The notes: a model not told the origin generated them from the letters alone. A stretch of DNA of 64,000 nucleotides from Doryteuthis pealeii (GCA_023376005.1 CM042145.1:100805756-100869755); one strand, 5' to 3'; positions 39,745-51,137 are shown, counted from the stretch's first letter. A program made the numbers and translations.

Positions 39745-40460
39745 TTGCTGTTAGTTGGTTGATTTTACGGCTTGTTGGGTTATTTTATGCCGAAAACGTA
39801 TTGTTTTATTCATTCTTGATGGGTATTCAATATTTTTAACTAATGGTTTGGAGGTTGAATTTGAAGGCTATCACAATGCAGGTGTAAGGAAAAATAATAA
39901 AGTAACAATGGTGTTGTGTGTTAATCTGTATTTTATTTGGAATTTTCGAGATAAATCTTTTTCAGAAGATCACTGGAACTGAAGTTATGGCATTTCTAGT
40001 TAAACTAGAAATGCCATAACAAGACGACTTCAGTTCCAGTGATCTTCTAAAAAAGAGATTTTATCTCGAAAATTCAAGAATAAAATACAGGTTAACACAC
40101 AACGCCATTGTTACCTTATTGTTTTTTTCTTTATACCTGCATTGTGATAGCCTTCAAAATCAACCTCCAAACCAATATATACACAATGCTTCAAGCAAAT
40201 TATAAAACTCTCTTATTTTTAACTAAATTTTTTAAACACGTTCTTTAAACTAATCTTTTCTATTTAACCCTACATAAACCATATTTGAAACCCTAACAGG
40301 TACTGCCACTCCGGGTCAAAGAGGACCTGAGAGTAATTGCAATGAAGGGATATTCACCAGAGCTCCAAAATTGGAACTTCACCATTAATGCAGTTTAACG
40401 TCATACGTAGGACACTAAGACCCTCAGTCATCGCCCTAGCACATGTATGGTAAAAAAGGG
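39745..40460 (-). mobile_element. SINE-C interrupted by a palindrome
   Basis: GGTTGATTTTACGGC, TTGTTGGGTTATTTTATGCCG and GATGGGTATTCAA before the palindrome; ACTAAATTTTTTAAACACG, TAACAGGTACTGCCACTCC, TTTAACGTCATACG after it. A further body fragment follows to about 40545. Confidence 0.75.
39844..40173. mobile_element. Near-perfect 330-bp palindrome
   Basis: Two arms of about 160 bp meet at about 40003 (TTTCTAGTT|AAACTAGAAA), with ends TGGTTTGGAGGTTGA and TCAACCTCCAAACCA. Arm differences are scattered substitutions and small gaps. No ORF. Inserted in a SINE-C copy. Confidence 0.85.
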
Positions 40461-41363
40461 TTGGGGTCTGCCGTAAGGGCAATAATTGGCTCCAAAATTG
40501 GAACTTCACCATTAGATGCAGTTTAACGTTATACCCAGGACACAAGTATTTTGTAATGTTTAGGAATGTTGGGTCAGTAAAATGGTAATTCCTGTGTGTG
40601 GAGTTAAGTGAGGGAGAGGCTTTCTGTGATTGGATATGCAAATCACATGATGAGCACTGAAGTTTTGGTTCAAAATACGAAAATCACCAGACCAGCTCCG
40701 ACGAGGCGGCCACTTGAAATCCTCTCCAAGAAATTACCCTAAGATAGCAGATATCTTCTCCAGCATGCCAGTAAGTCCCTCAAACTCAACTTTATACACA
40801 GGAAGGACTTTATATTGTTACTCATTGTTTTTATTTGTTCGTTAATAAATTATTAGAATTAAACTAAGTTTTAATTCATTTATTCGTTGCTGTTAGTCTT
40901 AGAATTAAACGCTATACTAACACAATAGGAAGTTAGACGAGTAGAACATTGTTAAAGAGTTTAATGGGTTCCCCATACTTTTGACCTTGTACCACAACTG
41001 AGCTGAGATAATCTTAGTAAATGACCACCTGGTGACAAGTTTTGAACTTGTAACACACCCCAAATAAAGTAGCTGAAGGATGTAATTAGTGTAAAGCTAA
41101 TTAATGAGAACAATTTCAAAACCTCGCAGAAAAAATCATTCCATCTGGTAATTAGTCTTATACTCTTAAGATTCCTAAGTTGTATGCCTGAGTTATGCAA
41201 TCAAGGTAAAACTAATTAATTAAAACATTTGATTTTACGTCCGAATCCATGATGGCGATATTGTAACGGTAGCTTGGCAGGAGAAACAATGATGATACGA
41301 GAGCTCGACTAGTGAAGAAATTGTTTTATTCGCAATTAGTATTCAAATAACATTCGTGACTTC

Positions 41364-41599
41364 GGACCATATGACCTTTAGGTACCCCTTTTGCGATCTC
41401 GATTCATAAGGACATGTTTTTCATTTACACCGTCAAAATCCGGTTGTTTTTAGGGGTTAGGGTTAGGGGTTAGTTTTATAATTAAAAAAACCCTCTAAAA
41501 ATCGTCTGTTAACAAACAAGCGGATTTTTTCGGTGTAAATGAAAAACATGTCCTTATGAATCGAGATCGCAAAAGGGGTGCCTAAAGGTCTTATGGTCC
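41364..41599. mobile_element. Foldback element G1 with telomere-like repeats, copy 3
   Basis: Ends GGACCATATGACCTTTAGG and CCTAAAGGTCTTATGGTCC; arms include TTTTGCGATCTCGATTCATA; loop has GGGGTTAGGGTTAGGGG. GTGACTTC is duplicated on both sides (41356-41363 and 41600-41607), again 8 bp. Confidence 0.85.
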
Positions 41600-41876
41600 G
41601 TGACTTCTTCAACGTGAAACTACAAACAAAAATAAACAATTTCTATAATACTTTTCATACAATAACTTGAATAAATAGAGGGAATTTCACATGTAAATGT
41701 TCACCTCTTTTTCGCCTCATATTGACCAGCTAATGCAAATCGTAGTTGCGGCTATATTAACAGGTGGCTGTCTGAAGACGGCGTAAAACGGTGAATGTAC
41801 CCTCACAATAAGGCATCCGTAAACAAAGCAAGGGGGGATAACTTGCATTCATTGACATCTTTTTACAAACAGGCAT

Positions 41877-41975
41877 TTACCCAACCCTTCCGTCATAAGC
41901 AGGATGTGACACAAGGTCAATTTTTAAGCGGAATACAACAGGTTTGTATTCTCCTAGACCTTAAAGAGCCCAATC
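41877..41975 (-). mobile_element. SINE-A 3' fragment
   Basis: TACCCAACCCTTCCGTCATAAG, GATGTGACACAAGGTCAA, TTAAGCGGAATACAACAGG. From 41600 to 41876 no other element is recognised. Confidence 0.75.
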
Positions 41976-42111
41976 TGTTTTCAAAATTCTGGTTTGTACT
42001 TGGATTCGAACTCTCACCATTTACTCCAGTGTAATTATAAGCGATTCGGTTTAGCTCAGTCGGGATTCACAGAACACTCCACTCCAACTTCCACCTAGCG
42101 TAGATGACTTA

Positions 42112-42410
42112 ATTGGTTGGTTAGATTTTACAGCATGTCAACCCTTGTTGGGTTATTTTATGCCAAAACATTATTTTATTCATTCTGTGTGGGTATAAAA
42201 CTTTTTTTAAAAATTCATTTAAAAAAAAATTTTTTTAAGCTCACTTTTAAAAATATTTAACCCATAGATGGGATTATAACAGGTACTACCACTCTGGGTC
42301 GTGATGAACCTGGGAGTAATGCCGATGAAGGGGTACTCCATACTCCCCAGAGCTCCAAAACTGGAACTTCACCATTAGATGTACTTTAACGTCATGCCTA
42401 GGACACTCAC
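42112..42410 (-). mobile_element. SINE-C 3' part
   Basis: GGTTGGTTAGATTTTACAGC, ATGTCAACCCTTGTTGGG, CATAGATGGGATTATAACAGG, GAGTAATGCCGATGAAGGGG, TTTAACGTCATGCC. Confidence 0.85.
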
Positions 42411-42629
42411 TTAATTAGTCGATCGATACTGACTTTGTTAAGTGCTAGTTAACTACTGTTTTAAGTCGGAGGATCAAGTATATCTTGTTACACCTTGCTC
42501 ACTGGACGAGAAGTTGAACTTTGTGAACTCGTCTTTCTTCGGGTTGCTGGCATTTTCAGATTTGTATAACTCATCTATTCGCGCCTCAATATTATTTGCT
42601 TACATTACATTCCCGTTGTTTGTTTATAT

Positions 42630-43243
42630 ATACCAACCCCTCGGCGCCCTGTCGGCTGGTGCGTTAGAATGTACCAACTGCACCTCTGCAGAGGGGGTAA
42701 GATTCCCCCAATGGGGCCACCTGTTGGCCGTGGGTGGCGACCCGTGATGCTTAAGGATAGAACACAGGTAGATGAGCAGTTCATAACATGCAATACTCCA
42801 CTTTGGTCCTATCTTGGGCTAGACGGGCGATCGGAGAGGCCCCCTCCGATCAATCGGCTGGTCACGTCAAGCCCTAGCACCTATATGATTTTCCCAACCC
42901 TATTGCCCTTATGGCAAGCCCCAGCCCCTTTTATCATATGGGTGCTAGAAGGCGGTGGCTGCGGGTCTACATGTCCTGAGAATGACGTTAAACTCTATCT
43001 GATGGTGAGGTTCCAGTTTTGGAGGTTTGGGGAATGTGGAGCACCCCTTCATCACCATTGCTCCCTGGTCCACTCTGACTCGGAGTGGTAGAACCTGTTA
43101 GGGTCCCATCTATGGGTTAAATAGAAAAATATATTTATAAAAGAATTGTATTATCCATTAAGAATTGATTTATTTCAAAACTTTATCGGCATTAAATAAC
43201 CCACTGAGGTTGATATGCCGTAAAACAAACCAAACCAAACCAA
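42630..43243 (+). mobile_element. SINE-C, longest copy (about 610 bp)
   Basis: Most complete copy of the family and the reference for its layout. Head CCCCTCGGCGCCCTGTCGGC; CACCTCTGCAGAGGGGG hairpin; GATGCTTAAGGATAGAACAC; GATCAATCGGCTGGTCACG; TGACGTTAAACTC; GAGTGGTAGAACCTGTTAGG; tail hairpin GGCATTAAATAACCC..GGTTGATATGCC and an (AAACC)n tail. I see no tRNA, 7SL or 5S promoter in the head, so whether it is a true SINE or a truncated LINE derivative is open. Confidence 0.8.
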
Positions 43244-43245
43244 AC

Positions 43246-43297
43246 CAACCCCTCGGAACGAGTAGGGTGCGATTCAAGGTCAATTTCTTAAGCGGAG

Positions 43298-43330
<33 letters not shown>

Positions 43331-43675
43331 GCTGTCTATCGTATCCGATGATGACACCACGCGAATATGTTTCCTCCAATCTTTAATCGGTCTCTGGTTG
43401 CGTCTTGCCAACTGCCTATGGGGATTTTAAAGTACTTCGGGTTTCTCTTGATGTTATCTTTGTACCTGAGCTTTGGTTTACCGATTCCACGTGATCCCTC
43501 TCTCAGTTGAGCGGAGTTTAACAGGTTTGAATTCAGAGTTTTCCCTCTCCTAGACCGGTCGCCATACCAAGGTTAAAGAGCTCAACCTGCCCAACTATTT
43601 GCCCATAGCTGGAGAGAGAATAGTTGGATGCATACCTTTCCCAAGGGTATTAGTGCTATATGAAATACTTGTTTT
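43246..43675 (-). mobile_element. SINE-A split by a LINE insertion
   Basis: CCCCTCGGAACGAGTAGGG to AAGCGGAGTTTA, then after the insertion AGCGGAGTTTAACAGGTTTG, CTCCTAGACCGGTCGCC and ATTAGTGCTATATGAAAT. Head missing. Confidence 0.8.
43302..43509 (-). pseudogene. LINE 3' fragment with (TAA)n tail and 11-bp target duplication
   Basis: Minus strand reads IGKPKLRYKDNIKRNPKYFK, then IPIGSWQDATRDRLK and, in a shifted frame, HIRVVSSSDTIDS, followed by (TAA)n. This resembles RTE-like LINE C-termini in many animal genomes. AGCGGAGTTTA is repeated on both sides (43291-43301 and 43510-43520), which marks a target-primed insertion into SINE-A. Confidence 0.75.
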
Positions 43676-43679
43676 TTTA

Positions 43680-45120
43680 ATTTGTATTTGATATAAATTC
43701 TATGAATAAAGTGTAACTTGTGATCGAATTTAATGAGCACAGAAGGTTGATTTAAGAAAGTGTTTATTGAATACAAAATCTTTAGATAAGTACATATTTA
43801 AGAGAGTACAATAGGTACCACCGAAATACGTCACGTGATCAGTTTAGGCCATATTGAAAGAAGAAACGTGAATATTTTTGATCTTTTATTTTTTTTTAAA
43901 TCTCGCAAAAAAGAAATAACGAACATAAAGAGTTATTACAAAGAAAAACAGTTAATTCAAAGATCAAAATTATCCGATCGGGGAAAAAGTACTCATCGTT
44001 ATCTTGAAAAATAAGTAAAACAGTCCGTTTTTTACAACTGGGTCAGTGGCTTTATTGATATATTTTTTGCAGAATTCTGTAGTTATGGTTCTTTTACTGA
44101 AAGAACTCTCGCATATAAACTTATAAAAATCTTCTAATATAATTATTCAGACTCTTATCTTTATAGAAAAAAAGATTACAAATCGTTTTATGTCGGTTCA
44201 TTTTTCATATTTCATAAAATAAAATGGGGGGTGGGGTAGACCTCTTAAAATGTTTCCCCTAATATATTTAAGAAAAACTATTTCAGACATATTTTCATCC
44301 AAATGTAAGTAATTATGGAAATGTTCGTGAAAATCGGACGATTAATTGATTTTTCATAGAATTTTTTAAAAAGCCTCTAGTCATAACTTGTTTTTGGCTA
44401 CGTTAAATTTCAATTGATTTAACAGTGCAAAAATGTAAACATTATTTTTCGTTCATAATTTTCATTATTCTCAATGAAGCAGAATTTTTTGAAAAAATCA
44501 TCAAGAGTTTGTTTACCGTTTCTTCTTTCGAATGGATAAAATTTTCAAGATAATATTAACTTTTTATAAGTTTCATTGTGTTAAATATAGGAGGGGGAGA
44601 TTTTACAGGGAAAATTGGTGGTATCTAGAGTACAAATTGTCAAATAAATAAATAAATAAAAATAAAAAGTAAATGAGAAATTTTGTGCTGAATTTCAAAA
44701 ATTAGGTATTGTTATCATTTTTTTAAAAGTAGCATCTTTATCTCAGTTGTCTTACCATAAAGTTTCAGTCGGTGTTATCTTCGGTCTTCATTAGGATTAT
44801 GTCCAATTCGATAATCTTTACAGGATTTTGAACGGAACCTTTGAGATATTGGCTACTAGTGAATTTGCCTGCCCCAAACAGGTTTAATCGTTTTAAGGGT
44901 GGTGACTTATCTATATATTAATACTCGCGTTCCTTAATTGTACGATCATCTTGCAACACACTCTGGTCAAAATTGAGACCGTATTTAGTGGGCTGTCACA
45001 TGACTGAGGTAAATGAAGTATATTTCCCCCGAAGCCAATCAGCTGAGAGAGAAGTCAGAATTTCGAATGGTGTTTTTCAAGAAAATAAGGAGGAAAAAAT
45101 CCCACCCGACTTGAAAGTAA
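43680..45120. other. AT-rich stretch without recognised genes
   Basis: No repeat family or coding region recognised except a reversed repeat F end near 44900-44960. Short open frames lack any recognisable domain. It may be older diverged repeat or unique intergenic or intronic DNA. Confidence 0.5.
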
Positions 45121-45123
45121 GTA

Positions 45124-45362
45124 ATAAGTAAAGTTGGCGGAGTGGCCTATTATTGGTATCACCTGGACAACGAATGATTTTATCCCCTTTTCGATAGCGC
45201 TAGACCAGGGAGTTTTCTGAGGTGTAGCGTCACACCTAACCGTCAGCTCTCTACTTTACCGCACAGATCAGATTACCCAATCTTTGCTACTCATATGCTG
45301 GCGGGAACCAGTATCGAATCTGGAATCTTGCGAGTCCTAGGCGTGTGCTTTACTGGCTCATC
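45124..45362 (-). mobile_element. SINE-B
   Basis: AAGTTGGCGGAGTGGCC, ATTTTATCCCCTTTTCG, CGTCAGCTCTCTACTTTACC, CCAGTATCGAATCTGG, TTGCGAGTCCTAGG. Confidence 0.8.
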
Positions 45363-45364
45363 TA

Positions 45365-45610
45365 TTTGACCCATATATAGAACCTTAACAGGCTACCACC
45401 CCTGACCAAAGTGGATCTAAGAGTAATGGCAATGACGGTGAACTCCAGATTCAACAGACGTCCAGAACTGGAGCTTCACTACTGGGTAAAGTTTAGTGTC
45501 TAACTCAGGACCCACATTTCTTCTTTTTTTATGAGAGGGTCTTACTCACCCCGGGAGGGTCCTACCCACCCTTCTCTGCAAGGGATACAATCAGCATATT
45601 TTAAACTCGG
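45365..45610 (-). mobile_element. Divergent SINE-C-like body
   Basis: CATATATAGAACCTTAACAGG, AGAGTAATGGCAATGACGG, GAACTGGAGCTTCAC, GTTTAGTGTCTAACTCAGG. Confidence 0.55.
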
Positions 45611-45631
45611 TATTAGAATAAAAATAGGGTT

Positions 45632-45725
45632 TGACACAAGGTTACAAGTGTGGGCTATCCAGTGATAATCGAACTCGCTTTTCAATAAAGAGACTGCGAG
45701 ACTAGCTTACTAACCATTAAACCAC
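45632..45725 (-). mobile_element. SINE-D
   Basis: GACACAAGGTTACAAGTGTG, ATCCAGTGATAATCGAACTCG, GCGAGACTAGCTTACTAACC, ATTAAACCACG. The next 750 bases show no element. Confidence 0.65.
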
Positions 45726-46479
45726 GATCGGTTTTTTGTTAATTCACAGTTTAACATCTCTTCAAAATAGGTTATTACGAAGACGCTCGTGACCTAAAAA
45801 GATTCACACGGATAAGTAATTAGGCTGATATAGAGCAATGTTTCTGCAATATTCCTTCGTGAAAGAAAGACAAAAATTCATGCTTTTGTTTATTTTCATA
45901 TCCAAAACGAACCATTCAGCGCTTTCTAAATGGGCCTGCCCCCATTTTTTTTTATCTGCCTAATAAAGGCTATCTTTTAGATTGAGATAAAAACCAAAGG
46001 TCAAATCCCCGAAGCTGCGGGAAATTAATCCGAAGAAACGAGGGTATTTTTAGTCCGACAGATCGAAATGGAGGATGTATGATGCGTGGAAAAAAATAAA
46101 TAAATAAAAAAAAGCGCAAAAGAAAAGGCTAAAATGATTAAATAGTGAACAGTTGCACCGTGAAAAACAAAAAAACAAAAAAAGAACCGAAAGAAAAATG
46201 AAAATAGCTTTTGTTATGTAAACGCAGCAACCCGTCACGCTTTTGTTGTTGTTGTTGTTGTTGTTACATCGACTGCAGAAAGGGTAGACAAGATATTAAT
46301 TAAGAACGTTTCAGTAGAAAAGCCACTATTCTTATTTTTTATTTTATTTTTTTTTATTTGCAATTAATGAAAGGTGGGAGTGGTAATAAGTTCATATTTG
46401 TGAGATGAGAGATTTGATCTATGCATGAGTGCATTTTGTTCAGCATACCGAACGACGGGGATGCGCACATGATTGCACA

Positions 46480-46481
<2 letters not shown>

Positions 46482-46532
<51 letters not shown>
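46482..46532. repeat. (ATT)n microsatellite
   Basis: ATT array forming the 3' tail side of the RLE LINE copy that follows. Confidence 0.95.
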
Positions 46533-46534
<2 letters not shown>

Positions 46535-47026
46535 CTGTGTTCACACCAGCGTTAGCTGATGGTCTTTCACTGAGTGACAACAAGTCTCCTCATATCTCCA
46601 GGTCTCTTCTGAGTATTCTAGCCGATTTCAGCAATGCAGTTGTCTAGATGATCTCAATTCTTCCTCTGATTTCCACATCCTCCTGTCTTTTTTCCAAACC
46701 CATGGGGACTGTTCCAAATGCACCAACTACAATTGGTATCACCTTCACCCTCATATTCCCAGCCTTTGTTCAATTCACTGGCAAGGTCCAGGTATTTGTC
46801 TATCTTTTCGCTTTCCTTTATCTTCACCCTGTGATCTGCTGGAACTGTAAAGTCTACCAGTTGACAAGTTCTCTTTTTTTTTTTCTTTTTTTTTTCTTTT
46901 TTTTTTTTTTTTTTTTTTGTTAATCAATACTAGGTTTGGTCTCCTGGCTGGGATGAGGTGATCTGTCTTTATCTCAAAGTCACAGAGAATTTTATGCGTT
47001 TCATGCTCAAGAACAGATTTTGGTTT

Positions 47027-47030
<4 letters not shown>
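46535..47030 (-). pseudogene. RLE LINE, 5'-truncated, with a T-rich insertion
   Basis: Minus copy covering the nuclease C-terminal part and 3' UTR. DNA matches the other copies (ACTACAATTGGTATCACC, GATCTGCTGGAACTG, TCAATACTAGGTTTGG), with a run of about 45 mostly T bases at 46873-46918. It lies between two ATT arrays. Confidence 0.8.

Positions 47031-47062
<32 letters not shown>
47028..47062. repeat. (TTA)n microsatellite
   Basis: ATT/TTA array separating two LINE copies in the same orientation. Confidence 0.95.
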
Positions 47063-47063
<1 letters not shown>

Positions 47064-47500
47064 CGAGTTTTTCACACCTGCCGTAGCCGGTGGTTCACTG
47101 AAGGCTGAGTGACGGCAAGTCTCCACCTGTCTCTAGGACTCTTCTGAGTATTATCTAAACAATGATGTTCTTTGGATGGTCTCGATTCTTCCTCTGATTT
47201 CCAGTTCACCCAGACTGCTTTCCAGACCGTTTGGAACTGTTCACAGGGCACCAATTATAATTGGCACGACCATTACCTTCATGTTCCACAGTTTTCTCAG
47301 TTCTCTGACAAGGACCAGGTATTTGTCTATCTTTTCGTTATCTTTTACTTTCACTCGGTGGTTCGCCGGTACAGCAAAATCCACACAGGGCTAGTTTTCT
47401 TGTTGTTGTAAATTAACACTAGGTCTGGTCTCCAAGCCGGGATTAGGTGATCCGTCTGTATCAAAGTCCCAAAGGCTTTTATGCGTCTCATTCCTCTGTT
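47063..47500 (-). pseudogene. RLE LINE, 5'-truncated copy
   Basis: CACACCTGCCGTAGCCGG (3' UTR reversed), ATTATAATTGGCACGACC, AGTTTTCTCAGTTCTCTGAC, ACACTAGGTCTGGTCTCC: nuclease domain and 3' UTR of a divergent subfamily. Confidence 0.75.
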
Positions 47501-47509
47501 AATTTCCCA

Positions 47510-48060
47510 ACCTGTAAAAAACAGGAGCTGTAAAAAAGCGGACGAGCTCTAGGGGAGCCAACGACCATCTACACTGACAGTAGTAAGATTGGCGTACTTA
47601 CTACACACATAAACCCTCCAAATTGACCCTGGTTGTCAACCCATCTAGGACCTGGAAGAGTGTTATAAAACCATCACTGCCGAGCGGCTTACATGATCCC
47701 GGGGAAAGTGTTGGGGAGTAAACCCCGAAAACAAATCCGGAGCTGGAGTCCCTAAGGTTGAGTAACGCTGAATTTCAGTGCTACACGGCAACACCTGCGA
47801 CACTGCCGTTGCCAAACTACACTGGCTTCTTACCTTTGCTTTGGACCACAGCGGTAGTGTGGAGCTGGGGCATCTGCTGCTTGGGCAACACCACATCCTC
47901 CATATAAATCCGCCCAGGCTACGTAGTTCAAAAAAGAAATTGGACACCACGCCATCGTCTTTCGCAGACGGAAGAATGCCAACCAACTTGCTGTTGGCAT
48001 TCAATGGAGTCCAAATGATAGCAAGTTTCTACAGTCTACACTTACCATTCTCTTTTATGT
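47510..48060. other. Unclassified, moderately GC-rich segment
   Basis: More GC-rich than its surroundings. Both strands have open frames of 94-113 codons (47778-48062 plus; 48004-47663 minus) without a domain I know. It may be a further LINE part, because RTE-like sequence follows, but I cannot show this. Confidence 0.3.
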
Positions 48061-48079
48061 AATTAATTATTATGGCGTT

Positions 48080-48670
48080 GTTCTGCTGTCGCTTTTGGCA
48101 AGTCCCCAGACGGCACCCAGTGTCCATTCATTGGCATTTCAGTCTCGGAAGACTATAATGTAGTTTTTGTGCCACTGTAGTTACACCGCCTCCTAAAGTC
48201 CAATGTTCGAAAAACATTTTCGACCACAGATGTCGCATGTGAAGGCTGTCCCTGAAGATGTTGATGTGCCGGTGCTTTGTTGCCGCTGCTTTCTTCTGGA
48301 CCTCTTGGCTTCATGGTGTTGCGCCAGTGTCCATACAGTGTTCATACAGAGCTGATGAATGTAAGTTTTTGTTGGTCAGCCAACACTGGTGTGTCCATGC
48401 GTAGGAGTCCTTCTTCAGCAATGTCCAGCATGTCTTGCTTGTCTAACTTGGATGTTTTTTTGAGATGGAAGTTAAGTGGCCGTACAGCTCCTTTTTTTGT
48501 AGAGCAGTCGTTCTGTAGGGTGCTGCTTCCAGGATTTGTTCAAAACAGCACGCAGCATACTTGTGTAGATTCCATCTAGCTTTTTTCTCTGGGCGTTTCG
48601 TTAAAGTCCAAGTGTTACAACCATACAGAAGTACTGATACTACTACAGCTTGGAAAAAACTCCCCTTTTA
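48080..48670 (-). pseudogene. RTE-like LINE C-terminus with zinc-finger-like end
   Basis: On the minus strand: AVVVSVLLYGCNTWTLTKRP, then after frameshifts YGHLTSISKNIQVRQARHAG, THGHTSVG and TKTYIHQLC, then TFTCDICGRKCFSNIGL, a CX2C finger-like segment at the end. The first parts match the RTE 3' piece at 19.4 kb. Several frameshifts; dead. Confidence 0.75.
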
Positions 48671-49700
48671 TCAATTAATAATGAGATTAATGGAGATTCG
48701 GTCTTAATTTGTCTGTAACCAAAACTACGTCACTGCTTACATCACATTACCCAAAATCGTCAATACATAGAGTAATGAACAACCTTATATTATTATATAC
48801 ACTCAAAATTTGCATATGCCATATTAGCCGGTCTTTATTGTTTTTATAAAACAAGTTTTAATAAATACATGCCCAGTATTATATATTTACATATAGTTTG
48901 TTTTATCTTAATTTACATTTAAAGTTATCTAACGTATAGAGTTTTATGATAAAATTATTTACAAACAAGATATAGTCATTTTTTCAGTATCAAGAGGTTA
49001 ACTAAAAAGTTTACATATGAATAAGTACCAATTTTGTGTAAAAATTTATGTGTAGAATATTTTTATTTAAATTGTAAATTGTCTCTTATTTTAATTTGTA
49101 AAAGAAATTCTATAAATTTGTTAATTATAACAATGAAATAGATCACGTTAAAAGAAACACATTAGCAGCTATTCGGTTTATCTCTTTAGGTATTCTCTGC
49201 GTAGCCATGTCAACGCTATTTTATGTACAACTTATCTTCTGAAGTGTCCATGTGTTTTTTTTTTTTCTTTTTCTATTTCTGTTTTCTCGATTTTGTAATA
49301 CTTATTTGCCTATTGTCACTAGTTTCAAAGTTAATAATATTAATAGTGGGTTGTCTAAATTTTATATACAGCACTTCAAGGATTTTAAATTTTTTTTAAA
49401 TATTATTGTCAGTATGAAGTATTTTTGTATTATAAACTAAAATATTTCAATATGTTGTAGTAGGACAATCGTGTTTTTTAATGGCATATGGAGCTAGAAT
49501 CTGATATGTGTAGAGTAAGCCTCCTTAATGATAAGTGACAATATTCCAAAATGCTTAAAATAGATAGACAATTTTTATTCTAAATTACGTTTGCCTAGCT
49601 TAATAGAAATATCTAACAAATAAACTGCCACTGTTGCTTAGCGTCACCTTGGTAACAAAAACAAAACAATAATTTATTTAAACATTAAACAGTTATAATG
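48671..49700. other. AT-rich stretch without recognised features
   Basis: Nothing recognised; short frames are low complexity. Confidence 0.5.
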
Positions 49701-49888
49701 ATGATAGACAGATATACACCTGGATAATGGTTCGGAAAAGAGCCGAAAGTACTTGGTCAGCCAATGATGGCCCTTTCGGACAAATCATTAACGCCTTTCA
49801 AGATTGTAACATCAAAAGAATTGTTAAGATGCTTGAAAGAAGAAATGAAAAATTTGAAAATAATAAAAATTATGTTTTGTTTAACACA

Positions 49889-49889
<1 letters not shown>

Positions 49890-49936
<47 letters not shown>

Positions 49937-49941
49937 GAACG

Positions 49942-49980
<39 letters not shown>
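49890..49980. repeat. (CA)n and (TA)n microsatellite
   Basis: CA units at 49889-49912 followed by two TA arrays. The open frame before it (49727-49890) has no recognisable domain. Confidence 0.95.
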
Positions 49981-49982
<2 letters not shown>

Positions 49983-50105
49983 TAAGTATTAACTTACCGG
50001 TGGGTATAAGAACGATCGTTGAAGCGCACAATATCCAGAGGTTAAGGTTGAGAAAAAACAAATACAATGCTCAATACATGTAGAGTTTCATCGATAGTTC
50101 GATTT

Positions 50106-50126
50106 ATATATATATATATATATATA
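50106..50126. repeat. (TA)n microsatellite
   Basis: Short TA array adjoining the left arm of the foldback. Confidence 0.9.
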
Positions 50127-50238
50127 AAGTTAAACCTAATGAGTCAGATGTACCTACAGTTTCGTTTAGTAGCTCATCAGGGCAAGAATCTACTAAGCAA
50201 AACTGTTTGTAGGTATATCTGACGCATTAGGTTTAACA
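50127..50238. mobile_element. Short foldback with hammerhead-like core
   Basis: Arms GTTAAACCTAATGAGTCAG and CTGACGCATTAGGTTTAAC, continuing through TACCTACAGTTT/AAACTGTTTGTAGGTA. The loop contains CTCATCAGGGC and AGTAG. The (TA)n lies directly outside the left arm. Confidence 0.75.
50156..50206 (-). ncRNA. Hammerhead-like motif, incomplete
   Basis: Minus strand: CTGATGA (complement of 50174-50180), ten bases with a weak stem II (G..C closing), GAAA (complement of 50160-50163). ACAGT/ACTGT could pair as stem III in a type III arrangement, but no stem I pairing is evident. Probably a decayed relative. Confidence 0.35.
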
Positions 50239-50513
50239 TTATTATTTGCTCTACTTAGGTATTGAGCACTTTTTACTTTTTAGCTTTAGATAATCCTAGC
50301 GGTTTATATATAAATATATATTTCATATATTATATATATATATAATATTTTCTTTTGGTCAAGTGTTATAGTATTAACCGATTATTTTCGGTTGATACGA
50401 CCCTCTTGGTCTTTTCATTTTTTCATTTTTCCCCAGGTGAAGTTTGGTAGTATATTTTTACTATCAAAATATTTGCCGTTTTTTTCTTACCGCAAGGGTT
50501 TACCAATAAGTTT

Positions 50514-50515
<2 letters not shown>

Positions 50516-50577
<62 letters not shown>
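50516..50577. repeat. (TA)n microsatellite
   Basis: Long uninterrupted TA array. 50578-50955 is AT-rich with nothing recognised. Confidence 0.95.
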
Positions 50578-50578
<1 letters not shown>

Positions 50579-50956
50579 AAAGATGTGATAAAATGTAACG
50601 AGACTGAAGCTTTACTTTTTTGTAGATACATATTACGTTTTATATATGTGGGTTACTTACTGTTTATGTAACATTGTTTATATATTCATTAAACGAAAAC
50701 ATTAACATTATCATTTAATCTCAAAAATCAATGTTGTATTTTAGCACCGATAAATTATTTTCACCGGCATTACATAAGCAATATTTCGGGGATTTTTTTT
50801 TTATCGCTAACCACAGACATTATCAGTATTCCACCACCCACTGCTTAACTTTCCTTATTTAACGCTCAAAGAAAACTGAATATTTATGGCGGTAAATAAA
50901 AAACTTAATAAACACCGATTTTCGCAATTTTTGACCCAAACTTTATTTTAGTAATG

Positions 50957-51122
50957 TGAAGGCACGGGTTAACTCAGTCGGTAGAGAGTTCGGCTAGAAA
51001 CCACAAGATTCCTAGTTCGATACCGGCCCTCGCCAACTCCGCGTTATGAGTAGCACAGGGATCTGTGCGGTAAAGTAAGGAGCTGATGGTAAGTGTGGCG
51101 CTCCACCTCAGACGCTAAAATA
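50957..51122 (+). mobile_element. SINE-B, 3'-truncated
   Basis: CACGGGTTAACTCAGTCGG, TAGTTCGATACCGGCCC, GCACAGGGATCTGTGCGG, GGCGCTCCACCTCAGACGC, then stops. Confidence 0.85.
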
Positions 51123-51137
51123 TTTTTTCATACTTAT

